From Candidatus Poribacteria bacterium (GTDB lineage: Bacteria; Poribacteria; WGA-4E; WGA-3G), in the NCBI GenBank assembly GCA_022827225.1, contig JAJDTJ010000092.1, positions 62,001 to 126,000 of the forward strand: 64,000 bases of DNA, read 5' to 3'. The notes below the pieces were generated by a model, which was not told where the DNA came from, did not search any database, and was given only the letters and a program-made list of their open reading frames with translations. Within the stretch, counting starts at the first letter, position 1. Every line of letters starts with the position of its first letter. Positions 41,574-49,062 of the stretch are shown piece after piece. Position numbers and translations under genes: made by a program.

Positions 41574-41771
41574 CAGAAACCTCCCATAACTAACCTAAAA
41601 CCCTTTATCGCCTGTCTGCATAAGTTCTAACCCATTTAGGCTTTCAATTGTTAATGACGCAATTTTACGGGCGATATGTTGCATAGTTGTCACAATTGAA
41701 AAAAAATCTGAATTTTTGATCAGAAATCTCCAATTCGCTCCGGCTATATTGCCAACACTTGCAACTCATAT

Positions 41772-42521
41772 TTATTTTCGGCGCAAGAGGTCGTCTAAAG
41801 GGATGTATTCACTACCTTGTGGTAATTCCGTAACAATGGCGCGTCCGTTACGCTTGAAGAATTTGTATGCCTTTGCATTCACAGCAGAAGTAAGCATGCG
41901 GTAATGGTCTCCGACAATCTCAATCGCCGCGTTGTTGTCACAAGCAATGCCGATACCACCCCGCTTTGCAATCATCGCCAAAAAGGAATCTTCCCGCCCT
42001 TCATGATGATAGTGCGGACAGTATACAGCGTTGATGAACCCCAATCCGCTGACACGGATATAATCCCACGCTGCACTGCTCGAGAAAGCGCGTGAATCGC
42101 TGTGACCATATTTGAACCAGCAGATCGCACCTGCGCTGAGACCCGATAGAACAATGCCGCGGGACGCTGCCTCCGCTAACACAGTATCCAATCCTAACCG
42201 CCGCCATATCTTCATCATTCGGTAGGTATTTCCACCACCGACATAAATTAAATCCGAATCCAATACCAACGCTGACATCTTCTCAAACGCAGGCGGATTT
42301 TGAATGAGTGTGAGAGTGCGCGTCTGACATCCGAAATGCTGACCGTAACACGCCTCGAAGGTCTCTACGTATTCATCAGCATCGCCACTGGCAGTAGGAA
42401 TAAAGAGTGCCTTTGGTCGTGTTTTACCGGTCAATTCAATAATGCGTTGGTCGATGTCGGCGGTTTCCAGCGCTTTAAGTTCGCCACCGCCGATTGCAAC
42501 GATCTTCCGTGTTATTTTCAC
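41772..42521 (-). CDS. Peptidase S51 / cyanophycinase-like protein
   Basis: The 249-residue protein shows the class I glutamine-amidotransferase-like fold of family S51: an N-terminal IVAIGGGEL, SDLIYVGGGNTYRMM near 92, and a nucleophile elbow G-L-S-A-G-A near 130 with catalytic Ser. A His in CPHYHHEGRED is a candidate partner. S51 members include dipeptidase E (Asp-X peptides) and cyanophycinase; I cannot tell which applies. No signal peptide. The start is GTG 8 bp after AGGAG; a TTG one codon earlier is also possible. It lies divergently from the PhyH-like gene. Confidence 0.82.
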   Translation of the reverse strand: MKITRKIVAIGGGELKALETADIDQRIIELTGKTRPKALFIPTASGDADEYVETFEACYGQHFGCQTRTLTLIQNPPAFEKMSALVLDSDLIYVGGGNTYRMMKIWRRLGLDTVLAEAASRGIVLSGLSAGAICWFKYGHSDSRAFSSSAAWDYIRVSGLGFINAVYCPHYHHEGREDSFLAMIAKRGGIGIACDNNAAIEIVGDHYRMLTSAVNAKAYKFFKRNGRAIVTELPQGSEYIPLDDLLRRK

Positions 42522-42645
42522 CAAATTATCTCCTAAATAGTTTTTTGCGTATATTGACTAAAAAGTCCAATTATGTTGCGTTTGCTGAGCATTCATGATA
42601 ACATATCTTTTCAGGTTGTGCAATAGCGATGAAGGAGTTTAGCTG

Positions 42646-43551
42646 ATGACAGATCACGAAATCAAATCCTCTTATGAACGTGATGGTTACGTAGTGGTCG
42701 GAGACATTATTGATGACCGAGATTTGGATCCGATCCGCGACTTCATTAAAGCAAAGGTTGATACCTATAGCGATGAATTATATAGGGAAGGTAAGTTGTC
42801 GTCGCGCTATGAGAACGAGTCTTTTGAGAGGCGTTATGCTGCGATCTGCGAAGAATTAGACCTACTCCCGCGTAATTGGGCTTTTGGCATGTTCGGACGG
42901 GAGTTTTACGATCTCTACAACCTCCCTGGTGTTCTCAACGTGCTTCGTCTCCTATTGGGTCCTGAAGTCTCGAATATCGGCACGCCTGCGCTACGGACGA
43001 AGCTCCCCAGAAGCGTGATTACCTCGTTTCCATGGCATCAAGATAGCCAATATCTCGACCAGTCAACCATCGGAAAAAAAGAGAAGCACACCGGAAGTCT
43101 CCACATGGTTACGGTGTGGGTGCCGCTGGTCGAAGCGACAATCGAAAATGGGTGTTGCTGGGTTATTCCGGGCAGCCACCGTTGGGGTTTATTGGACGGT
43201 GCGCGCGGGGCAGATTCAAATGTCCGAATGGAGGAGGATGTTGAAGCTCGCGGGACACCCGTTCCTATTCCACTCAAACCGGGGGGCGCCTTGTTCATGT
43301 CAAATCTCTGTGTACATACAAGCAAAGTGAACACGACACAGAAATCCCGTTGGAGCATCGACTTCCGATACTTTCCCACACCCGACCGCGCTGATTTGAC
43401 TGCTGAACAGCGTGAAGCCGCTAAATTCGTGAAAGACAAAGCACTCGCAGGTGGTAGAGTGCCACTTGTTGTACTTACTGAAGGACACAAGCCGACTTGG
43501 GAGCAATGGGAGGCACAAGTCTCGGCACAGCAGGCACATAGGTCAAGTTGA
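42646..43551 (+). CDS. Phytanoyl-CoA dioxygenase (PhyH) family protein
   Basis: The 301-residue protein is an Fe(II)/2-oxoglutarate oxygenase. The iron-binding H-x-D is in FPWHQDSQYLD near 127, the distal His in NLCVHTSKVN near 223, and the 2-oxoglutarate Arg in KSRWSIDFRYF. N-terminal YERDGYVVVGDIIDD is typical of PhyH. Poribacteria and marine bacteria carry many PhyH-like enzymes that hydroxylate small molecules; the substrate is unknown. The start ATG follows AAGGAGTTTAGCTG. A GGAAGATTGG-type repeat follows the gene. Confidence 0.88.
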   Translation: MTDHEIKSSYERDGYVVVGDIIDDRDLDPIRDFIKAKVDTYSDELYREGKLSSRYENESFERRYAAICEELDLLPRNWAFGMFGREFYDLYNLPGVLNVLRLLLGPEVSNIGTPALRTKLPRSVITSFPWHQDSQYLDQSTIGKKEKHTGSLHMVTVWVPLVEATIENGCCWVIPGSHRWGLLDGARGADSNVRMEEDVEARGTPVPIPLKPGGALFMSNLCVHTSKVNTTQKSRWSIDFRYFPTPDRADLTAEQREAAKFVKDKALAGGRVPLVVLTEGHKPTWEQWEAQVSAQQAHRSS

Positions 43552-43620
43552 ACAGTAGACTACTGATGATCACGTGGAAAAAGAAAGGAAGGCAAAGCGT
43601 GGAAGCGTTTAACTGGCGGT

Positions 43621-43680
43621 TGGAAGATTGGGAGGATGGAAAAGGTCTTCCCACCTTCCAATCTTCCAGCCTTCCATCTT
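43621..43680. repeat. GGAAGATTGG / CCAATCTTCC inverted repeat
   Basis: TGGAAGATTGGGAGGATGG on the left pairs with CCTTCCAATCTTCCA on the right through AAAAGGTCTTCC. Related sequence is found near 47.8 kb and, inside genes, near 20.7 and 23.3 kb. It is a dispersed element of the genome and not a terminator: no T-run is seen. Confidence 0.65.
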
Positions 43681-43704
43681 GCAAGTCCTCATATCAAGTT
43701 TACA

Positions 43705-44268
43705 TTAGAAATAGGCGTGTATGCCCATTCCTACGTACACACCAGCGAGACCTTTAGATTCGGAGTCGGTTTCTTCCCTGCCAAAGCCTTGACCGACTTC
43801 CACGTTCAAACCGAGCGGGATCCCGCCAAGTGAAAACACAAGCTCGCCGCCAAAGGCGATTCCACCACCTAACGTCGTGGTAGTGTACTCTCTCGTTTTT
43901 TCGCTCTGCGTGCTAATTTTGGGATCCAGAGCAATGGCATCCATCCCTCTTTCATACCGCCAAGCACCTTCTAAGGTAAAATAGAGTCGAGATAGGTTCC
44001 ATCTGCTTTGATGCTCGAATATGGCATACGAAATGCCCGCACCTAACATGTGATCGCTGTTCTCATCCGTGAGAATAAAACGACCAACGGTTTGAAGATA
44101 CACAGGAGCAAACCCGGTATAGCGAAAACTGACCCCACCAAATTCGGGTGTCGCTCCTTGAAGTCCGATACCAAAATCTTTGGTGAGATTCGATTCTTGT
44201 GCCTGAACTGAGAAACTAAAGGTTATCCCTACAAAAATACAGATCAGACAAAACATTATGCGTGTCAT
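43705..44268 (-). CDS. Outer-membrane beta-barrel protein
   Basis: The 187-residue protein has a signal peptide (cleavage near VQA-QE). Alternating aromatic/hydrophobic strands with Gly-rich turns follow (FGIGLQGATPEFGGVSFRYTG, LGGGIAFGGELVFSLGG). The C-terminus ends in an aromatic residue (GIHAYF), the classical signal for insertion by Bam. About eight strands fit the length, as in OmpA/OmpW-type small barrels. It lies 17 bp after the FG-GAP lipoprotein gene in the same direction, so the two are co-transcribed. Specific function is unknown; start ATG has AAGGAG 5 bp upstream. Confidence 0.75.
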   Translation of the reverse strand: MTRIMFCLICIFVGITFSFSVQAQESNLTKDFGIGLQGATPEFGGVSFRYTGFAPVYLQTVGRFILTDENSDHMLGAGISYAIFEHQSRWNLSRLYFTLEGAWRYERGMDAIALDPKISTQSEKTREYTTTTLGGGIAFGGELVFSLGGIPLGLNVEVGQGFGREETDSESKGLAGVYVGMGIHAYF

Positions 44269-44285
44269 TATTTTCTCCTTTTTAT

Positions 44286-45956
44286 TTAGTGGGTGATCAG
44301 TAGTATCACCCGATGTGGATTCGTCGTAGACGGATAATATATGAGAAGGTCCTGTTTATTGTCCCTGTTGAGGTCCACCAGCCGAGCGTTTCGCTCGTCG
44401 TTAGGCATAGCGACTGCCACCTTTTCAGGTGTCCGCGCGAACAGTCCAGGTCCCGGTACACCGAGAAAGACGTGCAGCTCTTCCCAGTTCTTTCCGACCA
44501 ATAAGTCTGCGCGTCCGTCACCGTTTACATCACCAAGCAGGACCACTGGAAAGAATACCCTATCTGTCTCGAAGATGTCCAAAGCGGGTCTGATTTTACG
44601 CCTGGTAGTCGATTTGTCTGGGTAAGTCCCGTTTTTCATGCGATAGAACTCGAGATCTATCGCAATCGACTTGCCGACCATCGCGCGACTCATCCCGACA
44701 AGCCCGGTTTTTACGTCTTTGAATAGAATATCGGTTTTATCATCTCCATCAATATCTTGGAACCACTGTGACGAATAGCCCCACGGCTGCAATCCGCCAG
44801 CGGTCCCTCGCGGTCGGATTGTCATACCGACATCCCGCGCGAACACGATTCCATCAGGTGTTGGCGTACCGAAATGCACCTCATATAGACTGCGCTGACT
44901 CCCAAGGCTCCGTCCTTCTAATGAATGGATCACCAAGTCGGCAACGCTGTCGTCGTTCAGGTCTTTGAATGTGTGCAGCACCCTCCGCTTTGTGTTCTTT
45001 CTAAATCCGAAAATCAGCGAGAGCATATTCTCGCCTTTAAAATCAAAAGCGATCGAGTAGGCACCGTCGGTATCAAATGGAATGTCAACAGTAAAGGTCT
45101 CTGCCTCCGTGGAAAACATCCCGCGGGCATCTTGGCGATAAACATCAAAATGATCCGCGTTCCAGAACACGAGATCGATGCGTCCATCCTGGTCGTAGTC
45201 CATCTGGTGGACGCGACTCAGATACCAGTGGACAGTTAAGGGAGTTATCCCGACCTCGCGGTAACTACGACTGTCATCCAAAGCAATTTCATCGAGAAAA
45301 GGATCAGGCGGCCCGAGTTTTATCGCCGCGGTAAACGATCCGTCTGGCAATTGTGTGGCGATCCAGAAACCATCGATGTCTGGAACTATCAAGTCGTCGA
45401 GACCATCGCTGTTTACGTCTCGACTGATGTCAACGTACGGGAGGCTACCGTCTTTCGTTGCTTTGTAGTTCATAGGGACTTCAATCAGTACCTGTTCTGT
45501 CGCTGATTCGGGATCAAACCAATTCAGGTGACCCTGTTCGTACGTGATTAAACAATCGCGACCACCGATGTTTATGACATCAACGAACAATACTTCAGAA
45601 CGTAGGGCGGTGTTAAATCTCATTACCCATTCGCCGTCGCTGAACCCGTAGATGTTCAAGTGCCGATTGTCATTTTCCTTGATATCCACCACGGCAACTT
45701 CCGCGATAGGACCCCCGAGAAAAAATCCTGTCAGAACAGTTTGGTGTTTCGCAGTACCAGTTTCGACTTCGGACTGCTTGAAGGCGAATTCCGTAGGCAC
45801 AGGCAGCATTGTCGGAGCAGCTACTTCGTTAGATCTCCCCGAACAACTCAACAAGCATAGCCCAAAAACCAGTATGAGAAACAGGTTTTGTCGATACTGC
45901 ATTGTACACTCGGCTATAAAGGAAAAGCATTTATGCAGTCGGTTTCGCTTTTTCAT
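44286..45956 (-). CDS. FG-GAP/VCBS-repeat lipoprotein
   Basis: The 556-residue protein has a late signal with lipobox LLSC (Cys38 counting from the first ATG). At least six calcium-binding FG-GAP-type loops follow: DVNSDGLDDLIV, DYDQDGRIDLVF, DLNDDSVADLVI, DIDGDDKTDILF, DVNGDGRADLLV and DLNRDNKQDLLI. These form a surface beta-propeller that typically mediates binding. The first ATG has GGAG 9 bp upstream. An internal ATG at codon 19 would give a more normal signal length but a weaker ribosome site. The gene is followed by a beta-barrel and preceded by a TetR gene transcribed in the same direction, so it may be under that regulator. Confidence 0.8.
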   Translation of the reverse strand: MKKRNRLHKCFSFIAECTMQYRQNLFLILVFGLCLLSCSGRSNEVAAPTMLPVPTEFAFKQSEVETGTAKHQTVLTGFFLGGPIAEVAVVDIKENDNRHLNIYGFSDGEWVMRFNTALRSEVLFVDVINIGGRDCLITYEQGHLNWFDPESATEQVLIEVPMNYKATKDGSLPYVDISRDVNSDGLDDLIVPDIDGFWIATQLPDGSFTAAIKLGPPDPFLDEIALDDSRSYREVGITPLTVHWYLSRVHQMDYDQDGRIDLVFWNADHFDVYRQDARGMFSTEAETFTVDIPFDTDGAYSIAFDFKGENMLSLIFGFRKNTKRRVLHTFKDLNDDSVADLVIHSLEGRSLGSQRSLYEVHFGTPTPDGIVFARDVGMTIRPRGTAGGLQPWGYSSQWFQDIDGDDKTDILFKDVKTGLVGMSRAMVGKSIAIDLEFYRMKNGTYPDKSTTRRKIRPALDIFETDRVFFPVVLLGDVNGDGRADLLVGKNWEELHVFLGVPGPGLFARTPEKVAVAMPNDERNARLVDLNRDNKQDLLIYYPSTTNPHRVILLITH

Positions 45957-46002
45957 TTTTATGCTCCGTTCGGTTTTCTAATATGTTAACACAGATAAAT
46001 AA

Positions 46003-46017
46003 GTTAACAGTGTTAAG
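46003..46017. promoter_or_regulatory. Possible TetR operator upstream of the FG-GAP gene
   Basis: GTTAACAGTGTTAAG is nearly palindromic and lies about 50 bp before the FG-GAP gene. The 10-mer ACAGTGTTAA recurs upstream of the TetR gene. A second GTTAAC sits 18 bp to its left. This fits a shared binding site but is unproven. Confidence 0.35.
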
Positions 46018-46063
46018 TTATAGGCGAAAGGCTTTCGCCAAGGAAAATTAAAAAATTTTGAAT

Positions 46064-46669
46064 CTATGCCTTTAAACCCTCAATTGTTGTGCGAATTACC
46101 GCGTCAATTAATGTGTCTTGCTCTACCCAAGGAAAATCAGGGAAATCAATCAAAAGCAATGTGACACCGTGGACCGCTGACCACATCACCTGACTGGTGG
46201 TGTCAACATCTACTTGTCGAAATATCTTCTGTCGGATACATTCAGAGACCGTTTCACGTAAGCAATTAAACACCTTTTCACCAATTGTTCCTTCCACCAA
46301 ACCTAATCCCTTCTGGAACTGCGGACGGACAACAAACGTGAGTTTATAATCTTGCGGATATTTCAGACCGAACTCGACGTATGCACGTCCACTTTTTCTT
46401 AGCGTCTCAACGGGATCATTTATTTCACTTTTTAACTGCTCAAGTGTATTCAACAAGTTTAGGAGTGTTTCTTGGCAAACGAAATCTAAAAGATCTGCCT
46501 TATCTTTGAAGTGAAGGTAGATCGTTGTCGGTGAGTATTCGATTTTGTTGGCAATCTTCCGCATGGAGACGTTCTCATAACCTTCCTTGACAAACAACTC
46601 CCGCGCCGCAGAAAGAATTTGCTGTCGTAAGTGTTCTTTTTCTCTAGCTCTCCGTTCTTTAATACCCAC
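46064..46669 (-). CDS. TetR/AcrR family transcriptional regulator
   Basis: The 201-residue protein has the TetR N-terminal helix-turn-helix (ILSAARELFVKEGYENVSMR, then KIANKIEYSPTTIYLHFKDK). The ligand-binding C-terminal domain is helical and near the normal length. TetR repressors usually sense a small molecule and control adjacent genes. The likely targets are its own gene and the FG-GAP/beta-barrel unit 108 bp downstream, both preceded by ACAGTGTTAA. The start is GTG with AGGTG upstream. A GGCGAAA/TTTCGCC hairpin follows the stop. Confidence 0.9.
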   Translation of the reverse strand: MGIKERRAREKEHLRQQILSAARELFVKEGYENVSMRKIANKIEYSPTTIYLHFKDKADLLDFVCQETLLNLLNTLEQLKSEINDPVETLRKSGRAYVEFGLKYPQDYKLTFVVRPQFQKGLGLVEGTIGEKVFNCLRETVSECIRQKIFRQVDVDTTSQVMWSAVHGVTLLLIDFPDFPWVEQDTLIDAVIRTTIEGLKA

Positions 46670-46702
46670 TGCTTCACCTATAGTTTACGTAGTTATTTAA
46701 CT

Positions 46703-46714
46703 TTACAGTGTTAA
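46703..46714. promoter_or_regulatory. Possible TetR operator upstream of the TetR gene
   Basis: TTACAGTGTTAA lies 34 bp upstream of the GTG start and shares ten bases with the site before the FG-GAP gene. Autoregulation through such a site is common in this family. Half-site symmetry is poor, so confidence is low. Confidence 0.3.
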
Positions 46715-46809
46715 TATTATATCACGTGTTTTTTTCTTTGTCAAATTTTTTTTCAAAAATCTTTCGACCCATGCGTTTTTGCATAAAATAAGCGGATCGC
46801 GGCTTTTAC

Positions 46810-46838
46810 TTGTCTGTTTTGCGTTATTTTGCTATAAT
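46810..46838 (+). promoter_or_regulatory. Sigma-70 promoter of the LamG gene
   Basis: TTGTCT and a perfect TATAAT are separated by 17 bp, about 98 bp before the LamG gene's ATG. It is the best promoter match in the divergent region between the TetR and LamG genes. Confidence 0.55.
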
Positions 46839-46935
46839 CTGCTCCATAAGACTTTGGCGACTCTATCCGCTACATCAACATGTAGCGTTTCGGGTTGAAA
46901 ATCTGATATTATGATTGCTGTAAAGGAGAATGGAG

Positions 46936-47736
46936 ATGAAAATTGAAAATCAAAGTAGATTTGTGTCGATTGGGTTGGTTGTTATCGCTTTCGCATTGGT
47001 ATGTGTAAGTCTCGGTTATTCTGCACCGATTGATCTGAAAACTGTTGAGGTTGCCTATCTCTTCAACAAGGGGAACGGTAATGTCGCCAAAGATATTTCT
47101 GGGAATGGTCGGGATGGCGACATTACGGGAGCAAAGTATGTCAAAGGGGTCATTGGAGACGGTTTAGAATACGATGGCGTTGATGATAACCTTATTGTCA
47201 CAGGCTATAACGGGATCGGCGGAACAGATCCGCGAACGACTGTCTTCTGGTTTAAAACGACAACCGTCCGCGATCATTCCTGGGTCAAGTGGGGTGTGAA
47301 TTCTCCGAGCCAAAAATACTACATCCGCGCACACGTCCGAGGCGATGAATGCAACTTACGGGTTGAAGTCAACAGCGGCAACAATTTCGGCACAGACAAC
47401 GTCTGCGATGGCGAATGGCATCATTGCGCAGTAGTTTTTCCCGAGGGATCAGATGCAGTCAAAGACCACGACCTATATGTAGACGGTAAACTTCAGGTAA
47501 AAGAGGGAACCGAATTTGCCATGGACACCAACGTTGATACGCAAGCGGTCAATATCGGAGCACCTTTGGCGAACCACACCTTTATGATCGGTTCATTCGA
47601 TGAAGTCGCTATCTTCAACGTGGATTTGACTAAAAACCAGATTGAGGTAATCATGGATAACGGACTGCAAACAGCACTCGGTGTAGACCCCCAAGGAAAA
47701 TTAGCCACAAGTTGGGCGATGATTAAAACGTATTAA
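46936..47736 (+). CDS. Exported LamG/ConA-like domain protein
   Basis: The 266-residue protein has a signal peptide (SIGLVVIAFALVCVSLGYSA). A single LamG/concanavalin-like domain follows: YLFNKGNGNVAKDISGNGRDG, KGVIGDGLEYDGVDD, WHHCAVVFPEG and IGSFDEVAIFNVDLTKNQI are all family hallmarks. It probably binds glycans or proteins outside the cell and has no catalytic domain. I chose the ATG 7 bp after AAGGAG rather than the ATG immediately next to that site. The C-terminal LATSWAMIKTY recurs in other LamG proteins of this type. Confidence 0.85.
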   Translation: MKIENQSRFVSIGLVVIAFALVCVSLGYSAPIDLKTVEVAYLFNKGNGNVAKDISGNGRDGDITGAKYVKGVIGDGLEYDGVDDNLIVTGYNGIGGTDPRTTVFWFKTTTVRDHSWVKWGVNSPSQKYYIRAHVRGDECNLRVEVNSGNNFGTDNVCDGEWHHCAVVFPEGSDAVKDHDLYVDGKLQVKEGTEFAMDTNVDTQAVNIGAPLANHTFMIGSFDEVAIFNVDLTKNQIEVIMDNGLQTALGVDPQGKLATSWAMIKTY

Positions 47737-47770
47737 TAGTACTTATGCCTAACGGAATTATTAAAGGCGG

Positions 47771-47826
47771 GAAGACTGGAAGAAACGGAAGGATGGTGAA
47801 ACCTCCCGCACGCTTCCAATCTTCCT
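47771..47826. repeat. GGAAGACTGG-type inverted repeat, second intergenic copy
   Basis: GAAGACTGGAAGAAACGGAAGG is followed by CCTCCCGCACGCTTCCAATC. Arms pair imperfectly. It is the same family as at 43621-43680 and also lies between two genes. Confidence 0.55.
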
Positions 47827-47901
47827 AGGGGAAACACCCAAGCAAAAACACTTCCGATTTCACAGGAAACCAACGCACTGATTTTGCTTAAGTTCTACTG
47901 A

Positions 47902-48735
47902 TTAATCCCATAAATCAAGCCCCAGCAGCTTCCGTCCCAAAGGTGTGAGTTCCGGGGATCCATAGTTTTTCGCTTCCCATCCCCTCGGATCACCGGGATA
48001 AGGTCCACGTCCTAATGCTCTGCGCTCCTGCCACAGTGTAATCCGTTCTTGCCGACGTTCTTCGTTCATAGGATTCGGCGCGCGATAATAGTTCATGTAT
48101 TGCGCCAACCGCGGCTTATCGGATGTGTTGCGACCGTTCCCGTGCGGAAGTGCCACATGCCAAATAAGCAGTGAACCCGCCTTCGCCGGTACTTGTATGA
48201 ATTTTTCCCTATATGTTTCCGGTGTGAGTTCGGGCACCCACGGGTTTTCTTCATCAATCAGCGACTTATGCGCCCCGGGCCAGCAAACGAAGGACCCCTG
48301 ATTGTCGGCGGTGTCTCTGAGAAACAGAACACCTTGTGTGCTGAACCTAACCGGTAGGTTTGAAGTGTCCGCATCCCAATGATACATCCCTTTGTGATCC
48401 CACTCAGGATAGTCCGGATGTTTCGGCGGTTTCATGTTGACTCTATCAATATGAACCCAAATCCGTTCTGTGCCGTAGACCTCACTATAAATCTGATGGA
48501 TGGGTGGATGTTGATAGACGTTCCACATCGCTTGGTGAAAATACATCTCTACCATGCCTGCCCCGGGTTTATGAGGGGCGCGGTACCAGTCGTTCGGATT
48601 TGAAGGATCCATCTCCAAGTAAGCGAAAATCGCTTCAACGACCGCCTCGCAAAGTTCAATCGGGACGGCATCCTCAATGACCATATAGCCGTATTCATCG
48701 AAGTGGTCATGGTGTGCTTGTGTTAATATTGCCAT
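47902..48735 (-). CDS. Phytanoyl-CoA dioxygenase (PhyH) family protein
   Basis: The 277-residue protein has the iron-binding H-x-D in MYHWDADTS near 118, the distal His in HVALPHGNGRNTSD near 200, and the 2-oxoglutarate Arg in KPRLAQYMNYY. The beginning FDEYGYMVIEDAVP is typical. It is only distantly related to the other PhyH protein here and has a longer Arg/Glu-rich C-terminal tail (RQERITLWQERRALGRG). The substrate is unknown; cytosolic. The start ATG follows AAGGAAAAATA. The preceding small gene ends 16 bp upstream, so co-transcription is likely. Confidence 0.88.
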   Translation of the reverse strand: MAILTQAHHDHFDEYGYMVIEDAVPIELCEAVVEAIFAYLEMDPSNPNDWYRAPHKPGAGMVEMYFHQAMWNVYQHPPIHQIYSEVYGTERIWVHIDRVNMKPPKHPDYPEWDHKGMYHWDADTSNLPVRFSTQGVLFLRDTADNQGSFVCWPGAHKSLIDEENPWVPELTPETYREKFIQVPAKAGSLLIWHVALPHGNGRNTSDKPRLAQYMNYYRAPNPMNEERRQERITLWQERRALGRGPYPGDPRGWEAKNYGSPELTPLGRKLLGLDLWD

Positions 48736-48751
48736 TATTTTTCCTTTGATG

Positions 48752-48964
48752 TCAAACCTTCTTGTAGTTTTTGTCGAGCAACTCGAAAAGTGCTTCGATC
48801 GTCAACGGTTCACCATTCTTATCGTGGATAGAGATCTCTTTGTCATCTATTGCTTTTTTTAACTGCTTCTGAAGTTTACCACGTTCGCTTGTGACCCCTG
48901 TTGCGAGCCCTATGCTAAAACCGCCACCGATACCTATGCTTAAACCTAAGGCGAAACCGTCCAT
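48752..48964 (-). CDS. Small protein with Gly-rich hydrophobic N-terminus
   Basis: The 70-residue product has a Gly/Ala/Ser-rich apolar stretch (LGLSIGIGGGFSIGLATG) that may insert in the membrane. A Lys-rich helical C-terminal half follows (ERGKLQKQLKKAIDD, IEALFELLDKNYKK). An ATG with AGGAAGGGACG upstream supports translation. It precedes the PhyH gene in one probable transcript. I recognise no family. Confidence 0.55.
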   Translation of the reverse strand: MDGFALGLSIGIGGGFSIGLATGVTSERGKLQKQLKKAIDDKEISIHDKNGEPLTIEALFELLDKNYKKV

Positions 48965-49062
48965 AGTAGCGTCCCTTCCTTTCTCTATTTTCGCGATAAA
49001 ATAAAATAAGACTTTAATGGCTATGAAACCGACAGTCTAGTCGTTTATTTTCCTCTAAATTC

